Assembly: GCF_033568475.1 (NCBI RefSeq)
Contig: NC_133122.1
Coordinates: 19,475,206-19,539,205 of the forward strand
DNA from: Henckelia pumila
Taxonomy: Eukaryota > Streptophyta > Magnoliopsida > Lamiales > Gesneriaceae
Reading direction: 5' to 3'
Length of the DNA: 64,000 nt
Shown here: positions 13,031-23,089 of the stretch, piece after piece
Layout of the letters: every line of letters begins with the position of its first letter
Position numbering within the stretch: position 1 is the first letter of the stretch
The notes under the pieces: generated by a model
The model's input: the letters and a program-made list of their open reading frames with translations, nothing else
What the model was told of the DNA's origin: nothing
Databases searched by the model: none
Position numbers and translations under genes: made by a program

Positions 13031-13745
13031 ATATGTATGTATACACACTCACACAATGAGGTAGTGATGGGATATCAAAAAAATAAAATAGTCAAATATC
13101 ATATCTCGACGTTTTAAGATATATTCGTGAGATCATCTGGATCATATTAGATATCACTTAAATTTGAACATCAAAATAAGAATAATAATTTCTATAGTAT
13201 TATAATATTTCACGAGAGAAACTTTTTCTTTCTTTTATGTTTTGTTTTGTTTCGGTTCTATTGTTGCATACTTGCATAGATGATAATAGATTAATAGTGA
13301 CGGGAATAGACTAATTATAATCTTAAAGTTTTTAATCGAAAATAACAAAAATTTATCATCTCTATTATTTTATTAAAACTGAGAGATATATATATATATA
13401 ATAATTAATAACCGCTTCTTCTTACCTAATGTCGGAACACCAAGTTCTTTGTCCATTTTACTTTGTACACCTCACCTACTTCAAAAAAATGAAATTTAGT
13501 TAGTGAACCATCAACATTTCTAAAAAAACGAAAAATTGAACAATTAACACGTTAATCCATATTTTCATACGCGCTAGTGTTTATATAAACATTTTATTTG
13601 TATAAACGCACATGTGCGATGAGATTTATGAATTATTTTATTTTTTCTTAGACAATTATCATATGAATAGATAATATAATAATACCGCTTGGCTTCAACA
13701 AATTGTCGGTTTAACTAATTTTCGGTAAACTTTTTATTTGTTAAT
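13030..13745. repeat. Duplicated block, copy 1 (partner 47060-48448)
   Basis: Several stretches match 47060-48448 in order and orientation: CGACGTTTTAAGATATATTC, then ATAGATATCACTTAAATTTG, then CGCTTGGCTTCAA at 13686. Between them the copies have diverged by insertions and deletions. At about 13670 this copy lacks the 315-bp Helitron present in the partner, so it shows the empty site. No coding sequence. Confidence 0.65.
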
Positions 13746-13809
13746 ATAAGGGTGGAAAATAGAAGACATGTTTTAATTAGTCTTTGGCCGCAGTGTTGGT
13801 CAAAACAAG

Positions 13810-13965
13810 GGTAAATGAGATCCTATATGTATAGGTAATGCTCCAAAGATCATCTAAAGGTGAAGATTTATCTATACATGTAAGGTTCATCATTTTCTCA
13901 GTGGATCCCACCTTTAGATGTATAATTAGGATACTGCCAATACAAGTAGGTTGAAATGATCCTAG
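13810..13965. mobile_element. 156-bp insertion of unknown class
   Basis: Compared with the homologous intron near 10107, this copy holds 156 extra bases flanked by AACAAG at 13804-13809 and 13966-13971; the empty site has AACAAG once. Weak inverted similarity exists between the two ends (GAGATCCTAT and the reverse of ATGATCCTAG). Size and duplication fit a small MITE, but the family is not recognised. Confidence 0.55.
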
Positions 13966-13994
13966 AACAAGTGATAGTATATAGCGTATTTATG

Positions 13995-13995
<1 letters not shown>

Positions 13996-14032
<37 letters not shown>
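13996..14032. repeat. (CT)n microsatellite
   Basis: About 18 uninterrupted CT units; the paralogous intron tract at 10389 is shorter. Confidence 0.9.
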
Positions 14033-14034
<2 letters not shown>

Positions 14035-14117
14035 AATGTTAATCTCATGGCTTTCATTGAAATGTGTATGTTGCCATGAAAACTCCACCAAGTGTGTGTC
14101 TAAAAGTTAATCAAGCC

Positions 14118-14372
14118 GCCCACAAGGATATAGGCGAGTTGGTAAGGCCTGAGGTGACGTGGGAAGAGATTCTCCAACGTTGCGGGTTCGATCCTCGTGT
14201 GGAGTATATTCCCTACTGAAATATTGTGGGGGTATGTTATGGGGTTGGGCCATGTTACTTCCTCCATCAGGTCCCCGCCGCTCGTGCACATCTTTCGATT
14301 TAACCTCCGCATGAGCCAATGACCCTCTAACTCATGTGAAATGGGATCCCCTTCGGGGCCAACCCTTTTTAG
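14118..14372 (+). mobile_element. tRNA-related SINE with 16-bp target duplication
   Basis: A 255-bp element is flanked by a perfect duplication AAAAGTTAATCAAGCC (14102-14117 and 14373-14388). It contains a pol III A box TAGGCGAGTTGG (14131-14142) and B box GGTTCGATCC (14185-14194) in the spacing of a tRNA-derived promoter, and ends in a T run (CCCTTTTTAG). The homologous intron near 10485 has the target sequence once and no SINE. It is non-coding and would depend on a LINE for mobility. A related copy lies on the minus strand at 22027-22276. Confidence 0.9.
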
Positions 14373-15143
14373 AAAAGTTAATCAAGCCATATAACATTGC
14401 TATCTGAGATGTTTTGTGAATATATGGGCTTGCAATAGGTACAAAAACATCTCGTGTTCCAATAGATTGCAGAAGAATGATTCTTGGATATAGTGATATC
14501 CAATGGTTTGACCTGAATAGCACACAAAAAGAGGTTATCAGTAACATCGTATGAATCAATGCCTACGACTTTTTCAGAGGTGCAATTATGAAATCGGCTA
14601 CGAAAGTCTTACATGACTTGAAAGTATAGTCCATAGTAAGTGAATCGTTAATCAGAAAAATGTTAGCCAAAAATCCAAACGTGAATTGAATAGAAACGAT
14701 ATACTAATAACAAGTAATGATTGTAGTATAGTACAATAATATAACGAGTGCTTAAATACTAAACAGTAATAAATAACTGATTAAGCAGCAAGAAAACAGT
14801 AAATCAAATGAGAAATAATAAGAGTATGTTACCCTTTGAGCCTTCCCTTGTGGAAGCATGGTAATTCACTAGTTGACAGTAGACGCGATGTCTTTGAACT
14901 GTACATCTGTTTGTGTAAATTAATATATACTTCACACATGTCTTTCCCTGATACAATTCAGTTCTCATGATTGTGTTTGTTTTTGCCATAAACACACGTC
15001 TGGTTCTGTAAGAGGGTCTAGAATCGAGTCTTGCAATTCCTTCAAAGCGGCCCCACTTCTGTATCACATAGGTGATTGTATGTTGAATTTAATCAGAATC
15101 ATTAAAAGTCATATGCTTATCCTCAAGATTCACTGTTTGCAGT

Positions 15144-15957
15144 TAGGGTGGGTGTCGGGTCGGGTTTTGTCGGGTTTGGGTGTTTCGGGTCGGGTACCCG
15201 ACTAGTCGGGTAGTCATTTTGACTACCCGAATCAGACCCGAAAATATCGGGTACCCAAAAATATCGGGTAGTTTCCGGTATCACAATGCGGGTACCCGAC
15301 ATGTTTTCATTCAGCCCTTTTTTTCTTCACATGTTAGCTTTTTTTCACATAGAACAAATATCGAACATATGGTGGACATTAATGAAAACAGGAACTGCAA
15401 AACGAGAAACACAACCAAATATGCAACCACAATCTCAATCAATAAGCAAACCTAAATCAGATTCTAGATCTAGGCAACACATACAAAGACAAGGTGTGAA
15501 AGTGGAGAACAAACTGTTCTAAAAGATTGGGCATATTTTTTTTCACAGATTCAGTGCTTCAATTCTTCAAGACTTCGATTCTCCTGGTATGAGAGAAAGA
15601 GAGTGATCAAGAACTTGGGAAACAAATCGAAACCAGCTGCCATAGACGCTACAGAAGAAGACCAAAATAATTTAGATTTGGGCTTCCCAATTGTGTATAT
15701 TGGACTTGGATTGAGAACAGTGGCTAGATATTCCAAGTTCTAACCAGAATTCGGGTAGTGTATTTACATATATATATATAAATTTAAAATTCGGGTACCC
15801 GATACCCGATCGGGGTTTTTAAAAAAACCCGAAATAAAAAATCGGGTTCGGGTTTTTACCCGAACCCGACATTTTGACAAAATAACCGTCCCGATCGGGT
15901 AAAACCCGATCGGGTCGGTTCGGGTATCCGATACCCGAACCCGAACACCCACCCCTA
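15144..15957. mobile_element. hAT non-autonomous element (MITE-like) with perfect 8-bp duplication
   Basis: The element is 814 bp, flanked by TTTGCAGT at 15136-15143 and 15958-15965. Its termini are TAGGGTGGGTGTCGGGTCGG and, reverse-complemented, TAGGGGTGGGTGTTCGGGTT. Both ends carry arrays of CGGGTACCCGA-like words. The interior has no transposase. It is inserted in the 3' part of the copia element and is therefore younger. Confidence 0.93.
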
Positions 15958-16079
15958 TTTGCAGTAGGAATAGACTGGGGATAACCCCCACAATGATCTA
16001 CCAAACCAGTGCGATTAGATTGTCCCATTGAACCTAGTTCTAGGGATCTCCAGTCAGCGTAGGTTGGATTTTCCTTCGC

Positions 16080-19000
16080 ACCAATTTATTTCACAGGCTT
16101 CAGTCCCATTCTTTTTGAAGATTTTTCAACTAACTCTCTGTTTAATCCTTTGATTAACGGATCCGTTATACTATCCTTTGACTTTACATAGTCAATAGAA
16201 ATAACTCCATTTGAGAGTAGTTGTTTAATGGTATTTTGTCTATGACGTATATGTCTAGACTTACCATTCTACATCTTGCTTTGTGCCCTTACGATCGCAG
16301 ATTGACTATCACAATGTATGCATATAGCCGGTGCAGGTTTCACCCATCCTGAAACATCTTCTAAGAATAGACGCAATCATTCAGCCTCTTCAGCACACTT
16401 GTCTAGAGATATAAACTCAGATTCCATCGTGGATCTGGCTATTACATTTTATTTAGAAGATTTTCACGCAATTGTTGCACCTCTTAAAATGAAGACTAAT
16501 CCACTTGTAGATTATGAGTCTTTCATATCAGATATCCACTTTGCATCAATGTATCCTTCAATAACAGCGAGATATCTAGTATAGTGCAGCCCATGATCAC
16601 AAGTGTATTTTAAATACCTTAGCAATCTGATAATTGCTTTCCAGTGTTCAGCTCCTGGATTACTCGTGAATCTGCTCAATTTGCTTACTGCATATGCTAT
16701 GTCTGGTCATGTACAAATCATTAAGTACATCAGACTTCCAATGACTCGAGAGTATTCTAATTGAGAGACACTCTCACCCCGATTCTTTGATAGATGTTGA
16801 CTCGTATTTATCGGGGTTCTAGCCAATGCAGAATCATCCTTATGGAATTCTCAAGTATTTTTTTCACATTATGTGACTGACTTAGAACCCTCCCTTCTGA
16901 TGTTCTATAGCTTTTACTTCCAAGGACATCGGCATCCCAAATCTTTCATGTCGAATTTTGAGTTCAAAAATTTCTTAGTAGATTTAATCAATTTATCATT
17001 GCTTCTGATTATAAGCATGTCATCTACGTAAAGACAAAATGACATGGCCACTTTCAATGTTTTTGAGGTATATATATTTATCACATTCATTGACTTTAAA
17101 TCCACTTTCTAACATGAATTTGTGAAATTTTTTGTGTCATTATTTTGGTACTTGTTTTAAGCTATACAAAGACTTGACCAATTTGAGATTCATACACAAG
17201 GAATCGATAAGTTCTACTGTTGTGTGCATATCAAATGAAAATATAATCAACAGTTTTGGTCCAATCTTTACCTTTTTCGGATTAGGTACGGTTATCTTGG
17301 CAAGAAACCCCCACATTCACAAATATTAATAGAAAGGTATTCTTCTTTTTCATAATTCATATGGACTTTTGTCTTGCTTCTTTCGGGGTACGTTATTTAA
17401 AAGATAATTAGTTGTTAAAACAGCTTCCTCCCACATGTTATGTGGTAAACCAGAGCTCAATAATAGTGCATTCATCATTTATTTTAAAGTGCGATTCTTT
17501 CGCTCTGCAACACCATTTTGCTGAGGAGAATAAGGTGCAATTCTTTCATGTCTGATACCATGTTGAGCACAAAACTCAGTAAATGGTGATTCATACTCAC
17601 CTTCACGATCACTTCTTAACACCTAATTTTCTTGCTAAGTTGATTTTCAACTTCACTTTTGTAGTGGACAAACTTTTCAACAGCTTCATCTTGAAGTTTA
17701 AGAAGATACACATAACAATATTTTGTGTTATCGTCAATAAAGTAATGAAGTATTTGTTTCCACCATGTGTTTGCTCTCTTTTAAATCACATAGATAAGAG
17801 TGAATCAAATCAAGGGGTTCACTTTTTTTTTTCAACTGTTTGAAAAGTTGATCTTGTTAGTTTTGCCTCAACACAAATTTTGCATTTGTGTTGTGTATCA
17901 ATTTTGAATGTAGGAATGCTTTTCAAGTTAATTAATCTACAAATCGTATCATAATTAACATGTCCTAGTCTACCATGCCACAAATTGAAAGACTCAAGCA
18001 AGTAAGCATAAGATTTCATTTTATTGATCACGAGCTTAATAGCCATTACATTGAGTTTCAACAAACTATTGCTCAAATAGTCTTTTCCAACAAACATTTC
18101 ACTCTTAGACAAAACAACTTTATCTGGCTCAAACACAATGCGAAAACCATGCTCGTTGAGCAGTGACCCAGACACCAAGTTCTTATGGATTTCTGGCACA
18201 TACAACACATTGTTCAAAATCAGCTCTTTTCCAGAGGTCATCTTCAAAACTACTTTCCTTATCAAAATTTCCCATGAACAACATTTCCACGTTCTCGGAT
18301 TCCTCAAGATTTGCAAACATCTCTTTGTTAGAGCAAATATGGCGAGTGGCACCAGTGTCGATCCACCACTCCCTTGGATTTGATCCATCTATATTCACTT
18401 CAGAAATGACAGAACAGAGGTTCATATTTGACACCTCATGAGATATGTTATCCACCATGTTCACCTCTCGGTTTTTCTTTGGCTTCTTGCACTCAGAAGC
18501 TTTGTGACCAATATCATCACAGTTGTAGAATTTTCCGGAGAACTTTTTCTTCAAAATGCCTCATTTTGGTCCCATTTTCATCTTTTTGTTCGAAGGATTG
18601 AAGTGTTTCTTTTTCGAGTTTTGGCCATGCTCGAAAACATTTGATTTATCAGTAACAAGAGAAAACAATCGTCTTTCAGAGCTTTTGTTGTCTTATTCGA
18701 TAGAATTCGAACAATGAGTTCTTCAACATTCATCTCCTTGCGCTTGTGTTTCAAGTAGTTCTTGAAATCCTTCCATATTGTTGGTAGCTTCTCAACAATG
18801 GCAACCACTTGGAAGGATTCACTCAACGTCATCCCCTCAACGTGAATCTTGGAAAGAATCACTTGGATCTCTTGAACTTGGCTGATTATTGGCTTGAAAT
18901 CCACCATCTTAAAATCCAGAAAGCGGCCTACAAGAAACTTTTTGGCCCCCGCATCCTTGGTTTTATACTTTCTGTCAAGGGATTCCCAGAGCTCTTTGGT

Positions 19001-19370
19001 CGTTTTCTTTCGGCATTACACATTGTAGAGTGAATCTGCCAATCCATTCAGTAAATATTTTCTACATAGGAAATCAAAATGATTCCATGCCTCCAAAGCA
19101 CAGACGGATTCAAAATCTCCCTCACCCTCTTGAGCTTAGGAGCATCCTCCGAGAGAAATATGTCCAGGTTCAGAGTCATCAATTAGAAGAGCATTTTCTG
19201 CTGCCATCTCTTGAAGTCTGCACCGTTGAACTTCTCTAGCTTTTCTCCATGACTGTTTGGAACAGGAACAACAGCACCACGTGGGGAAACATGAGGAACG
19301 CACGATTTGTAACCGTGACAAGAGGGGCAACATAAGTAGTCTCACTTGAAGCAGAAACCATTTCTGAAAT
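16080..19370 (-). pseudogene. copia gag-pol pseudogene
   Basis: In element order, gag begins near 19364 (VSASSETTY) and includes HGEKLEKFNGADFKRWQ in broken frames and the UBN2-like part at 18578-18907. A CCHC knuckle (CDDIGHKASEC) and the protease motif (WWIDTGATRHICSN) lie at 18183-18554. The integrase zinc region (LWHGRLGHVNYDTI, then HKCKICVEAK) is at 17819-18388. The RT core motif YVDDMLII is at 16914-17105. RNase H and a C-terminal GLNRELVEKSS-like piece are at 16080-16600. Stops and frameshifts separate every part, and much of the integrase core and N-terminal RT is too short or absent. The protein order PR-INT-RT-RH defines copia. Confidence 0.85.
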
Positions 19371-19405
19371 AATTCACGTAATGAGTAACGAATATGTTTT
19401 AAGTT

Positions 19406-20044
19406 TGTTAGCCAAAATGCTAAACGTGAATTGAATATAAACAACATACTAATAAAAATAATTATCGTAGTAAAATAAAAAATAACAAGTGCTTAAATAC
19501 TGAACAGTAATAAACAACTGATTAAGCAGCAAGAAAACAGTAAATCAAATGAGAAATAATAAGAAAATTGTAAAGTAAACCGATGTCTGTAACAAGTACA
19601 GTTTACTTAAAACAGATTTGTCACCTCCACAAGATGCTTGAGGATCAACACGTACAGACGTCTGTTTCCCATGATACAACGTAAAAACTAGTAGAAAACT
19701 AAGCACAAATTCACTAATCCGGCGAAATTGAATCGTACCTTCACTTTATCACCAAAACTTAACGGAGACCAAATAAAAAGCTAACATGAAATTCAAGAGA
19801 ATTCGTGAGTGGGATCTTGAGTATTGTGTGTATGGATTGAGGAAATGAGCACACTATTTATGAGCTTCAAAAAGCACACCAAGATTTATAAGATTAATTA
19901 ACTCAATTAATATTTTTATTAACTCAAGAATGTGGAGAGTCAAAAGTCTTAAATTAATTCAAGAATGTGGAGAGCCAAAGGACACTCTCACATTCATGAT
20001 CCATTATTTTCATTCAAAAATTTTATTCAAATATATTGCCAACA
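19406..20044 (-). repeat. 5' LTR of the copia element
   Basis: The 639-bp LTR has TG..CA ends. Its gag-proximal end (19406 onward, TGTTAGCCAAAATGCTAAAC) matches 14661-14826 at the far end of the element at roughly 85-90 percent by eye, so the insertion is old. Confidence 0.8.
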
Positions 20045-20488
20045 AAAAATGCTTTGGTAGTTATAATACATGGGGAATATTAGAGTTAGGAATTCAACAT
20101 GTAATCAACTATCTACAGGTCGACAATGAAAAACCCACATATTGCCATCGAGAAAGCAAAAAAAAAAAAAAAAAAGCACATACCTCTGCTGCCATTATTG
20201 TAGCCATCAGACTGGGGTGAAGATCTCGTTGAACAGTGAGGCTTGATAAAATTTTATGATTTCTTGGGAGAATCCAAAAATGGTGAGAATAAATGCTTCC
20301 GATCCGAAGTCAAATATCCATATGGTATTATATCTTGCTTCGAGTATTTTTCCCAAATTCGTTTAGAAATTTCAGCCTCAAGATTCTTTGATACTACAAA
20401 TTATAGGAATACATAATAGACAAACTGTATGGTTTTTGAAACACTCTTTTAAAGAAAAATTATAAGGAAACTGCTATTCAACTCTTTT

Positions 20489-20523
<35 letters not shown>
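20489..20523. repeat. (GT)n(TA)n compound microsatellite
   Basis: Alternating GT then TA units lie directly next to the left end of the TRIM element. Confidence 0.9.
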
Positions 20524-20814
20524 TGTTTGGTGCAATAATTGTCCTAACTGTTAGAGGCTTAGAGCGATCAAACCATAACGCTTGAACTGATGTGCGGTTG
20601 AAAAGATTTGAATTGCGCAATTATTAACAGCTATAGTTTTTGATAAAACGATAAGCGCTTGGTTTTACAATTGGTATCAGAGTCAAAGTTATGAATTCGA
20701 TTCACATTGATCGCAAAAATTCCAATTATTGGAAGAAAGATTGTTGGATGCAATAATTATCACAGCTATCACCAGTTATAATTTTTGGTAAAGCGAAAAA
20801 CGCTCGATCATACA
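20524..20814 (+). mobile_element. TRIM (miniature LTR retrotransposon)
   Basis: A left LTR of 146 bp (20524-20669, TGTTTGGTGCAATAAT..GGTTTTACA) is followed two bases later by a primer binding site TGGTATCAGAGTC (20672-20684), matching the initiator-Met tRNA 3' end. About 70 bp of internal DNA ends in a purine run GGAAGAAAGA (20731-20740). The right LTR, 73 bp (20742-20814, TGTTGGATGCAATAATTATC..CGATCATACA), matches both ends of the left LTR but lacks its middle. Flanking pentamers are TATAT and TATTT. There is no coding sequence. All parts needed for trans-mobilisation in a 291-bp unit fit a TRIM. Confidence 0.8.
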
Positions 20815-21516
20815 TATTTCTTATTTGCAATAAATTTAATACTACTCATCTATTTTTGCAAATCAAATAAAATCGATAAGTAAAAACATATTTACATTGA
20901 TAGATAAAATATTTTAAAGAAATAGAATTATTTTAAAAATATATAAATAGAAGTTATTGACACTCGATCAATAATTATAATAAATAAATAAATAATCACA
21001 ACAATTAATTACAAAGTTCATAGGTTCTAATAAAAGTTTACAAATGTCAATAAAAGTCATGAAAAATAAATGTGCAAGATTTTGTAAAAATCTTTAAAAG
21101 TCTATAAGATTTTATAAAAGTCTGTAAAAATCTACAAACTTCAAAAAATCTATCATCTAAAAAAAGATTTCCGCATTAGTTATTTTTGAAAGAACAATTA
21201 AAACAACTCAAAAAGGAGAATATTCAAACAAATCAAACTTTTTCCTTGAAATAAAGTTTACATGTATCCAGAGGATATTCTTGCTTAAGAAAATGTTGTT
21301 GTTTGAGTACTGACATGAGTAAAAAAAAATGAATACCATGACTTAATTAGAACAATTTTGCATTTTATTTTAATCTTCAATCAATGTACACTAGTTGACT
21401 ATAGTTCAACTTAATGTGGCTAATCAGAAGCAAACATACCCAGTGAAACCAATCGATCACGGTATCAATCCACTCTTTATGTTGACTCAATTATTAAAGG
21501 CGTGAGTTGGTTTCAA
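20815..21516. other. AT-rich DNA with short imperfect repeats
   Basis: Bases 21000-21150 contain irregularly repeated AAGTCTATAAGATTTTATAA / AAAGTCTGTAAAAATCTA words, possibly the subterminal zone of an unrecognised DNA transposon. No ORF, RNA gene or definite termini found. Confidence 0.35.
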
Positions 21517-21840
21517 TCAAACTATTATTGCGTGTGGTGGATTCTTGGATGCGTGAGTTGATTTCTTCCACGTTTTTTTTTTAAATTTCCATGTCTTCAT
21601 CTTCTCGACACCATAGATGATTACACCAAAAAATCCAAACAGAAATGGAAATAGCGAGTTAGGAATCAGGATCGGTTTAAAATGTAGTTGGGGAGAATAT
21701 CGGCAACGGTGGTGATGGAGGTTGACCGCAGAAGTGGCGCCGTGAATCGACTTATGGATGCCTTGGCTGCAAAAAAAAAACTGTCGACGGCTCCTGACAA
21801 AGCGGTTAAGAGGAATTCTCATCATGGTTGCAGTCTGCAA
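21517..21840 (-). CDS. Hypothetical small protein, Arg-rich N-terminus and one hydrophobic segment
   Basis: This is an open frame of 107 codons on the minus strand. Residues 7-35 are rich in Arg, Ser and Phe without acidic residues (MRIPLNRFVRSRR), as in mitochondrial presequences. A hydrophobic stretch lies at about residues 58-76, followed by a basic tail encoded partly by a poly-A/T tract. I do not recognise the family. Position 21861 is the edge of a dispersed repeat, so any promoter would lie in repeat DNA. It could be a first exon, a pseudogene or chance; the frame is not disturbed over 320 bp but no other support exists. Confidence 0.22.
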   Translation of the reverse strand: MQTATMMRIPLNRFVRSRRQFFFCSQGIHKSIHGATSAVNLHHHRCRYSPQLHFKPILIPNSLFPFLFGFFGVIIYGVEKMKTWKFKKKTWKKSTHASKNPPHAIIV

Positions 21841-21860
21841 GTGTGTGTTGTCACGAACTT

Positions 21861-21987
21861 AGTCTTCCTAAGATTACGTGCGACCTCTGCTCTTTAACTT
21901 CGCCCCTAGTGAATACTAGCAAAACAATCTTTGTAGCGCAAGTGTGTGCAAGTGTTTAAATGAGAACACATGAGAGATTTGAGACTG

Positions 21988-22031
<44 letters not shown>

Positions 22032-22650
22032 GTTGACCCCAAAGCGGACCCCATCCTACATGATTCGGAGGCTCATTGGCTTATGCGGTGGATAAATTGA
22101 GGGATGTGCACGAGCGACAAAGACCTGAGGGAGGGAGCAATATAACCAACCTCCAGAACATACCCCCACAATATTTCAGCAGAAATATGCTTCACACGAG
22201 GATCGAACCTGCAACGTTTAGGAATTTCTTCCCACATCATCTCAGGTTTTATCAACTCGCCTATGCCTCTGTGGCGAGGATGCTTTTATATTATTTTTCA
22301 ACTTGGTGGCTTCACCCTTTTATAGTAGTAGATCCTACAATGAATGACTAAGATAGTTTTGATCCGATGGTGGATATTAACTTTCTAGAAGCTTCTTTCA
22401 CCTACATTTCTAGATGGTTTCATCTACATAATTCTATACAAGTCTTATATTTATAAGTGAATTTTAGAGAACTCTAATCTAAAATATTCTATTGATAAAA
22501 AAAGATCTAAAAATATTCTAGGATATATGCAATATTTACAAGACACCATACTTTAGATATTTCCGAAATGCGCATGAAGGTCTACATTGTGCTTCCAAAT
22601 GAAATAGACACGATGAATTAAATAATTTGTTTATATTTAGATTAATTTTA
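21861..22650 (-). repeat. Dispersed LTR-like repeat, copy 2 (interrupted by a SINE)
   Basis: Homologous to 4805-5230 and 6272-6360. On the minus strand it shows CTATAAAAGGGTGAAGCC at about 22308-22325. A (TA)n tract (21986-22026) and a SINE (22027-22276) interrupt it. Copy 1 shows the join without the SINE (TTTTTATTGTTTTCCAACTT near 4940). Confidence 0.45.
22027..22276 (-). mobile_element. tRNA-related SINE, second copy
   Basis: This is the reverse complement of the SINE family at 14118-14372: the B box reads GGATCGAACC on the plus strand at about 22200-22209, and the A-box region CAACTCGCCTATGC is near 22253-22266. Similarity to the first copy is clearly lower than full identity, so it is an older or different subfamily. 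The target duplication is unclear because the left side is a long (TA)n run. Confidence 0.7.
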
Positions 22651-23089
22651 ATAATTAAATATAAATATTGTATATTTATTTCTATGTATTTTTTATTTAT
22701 TAACTTTGTATAAATAATAATAAATTTACAAAAACTATTTGTATATATTCTAAAATAATTTGATATATAGCTTGTACTTTTTTGAAATCCATATATAACT
22801 TCTATTAAAAAAATTATAAAAACAAATTTTAAATAACTTAACTTTACTAAAATCATATAACTCAATATTATAATTCAATAATCATATTTTGTAATTATAA
22901 ACTTGCAAAACTTAATGAAAATTTACATAAAACTAAATTAAATTATTAATTTACACCTCATATAATGATACATATAATCAATTAAATTTGTTTCTGAAAC
23001 CGCAAAAACAAACCGAAATAGTGGTAAAGATTAGCTCTGCCCCTTGTACATTTCCCAAGTTGTATCCAATCGAAAAAGCCCAAAATTAG
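22651..23089. other. AT-rich intergenic DNA
   Basis: Very AT-rich and without ORFs of interest; shares words with 6360-6600 (AATTAAATATAAATATTG, TTTACAAAAACTATTTGTA), so the dispersed repeat may extend into it. Confidence 0.4.

Larger units (their letters stand above)
14661..20044 (-). mobile_element. Ty1/copia LTR retrotransposon, decayed, minus strand
   Basis: The element lies between identical pentamers AAAAA (14656-14660 and 20045-20049); the joined flanks restore the paralogous intron sequence near 10750-10775 (AGAAAAATGCcTTGGTAGTT). It starts TGTTAGCC and ends GCCAACA. The 5' LTR in element orientation is 19406-20044 (639 bp). At the other end only about the first 165 bp of LTR (14661-14826) can be matched, so that LTR is truncated or rearranged. 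gag and pol remnants lie between on the minus strand. A hAT MITE is inserted at 15144-15957. No good tRNA-complementary primer site is seen next to 19406. Confidence 0.88.
13766..20480 (-). pseudogene. Truncated duplicate of the plastid-protein gene, split by a copia element
   Basis: 13766-14660 and 20045-20480 match 10070-11660 in order: intron DNA, then exon 1 at about 20176-20327, then the 5' flank. Exon 2 is missing; similarity begins just inside the intron. In exon 1 the fourth codon is TGA (MDI then stop), and two extra bases further on (AAAATTTTATC against ACAATTATC) shift the frame. The GGTATGT donor remains. The intron copy has gained a 156-bp insert (13810-13965), a SINE (14118-14372) and a 5.4-kb copia element (14661-20044), and has lost DNA corresponding to about 10790-11270. 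It cannot encode the protein. Confidence 0.8.

Noticed and set aside
14118-14200. A tRNA gene (A and B boxes present)
   Set aside because: No cloverleaf with acceptor stem can be drawn, and the unit has SINE length, target duplications and an empty paralogous site.
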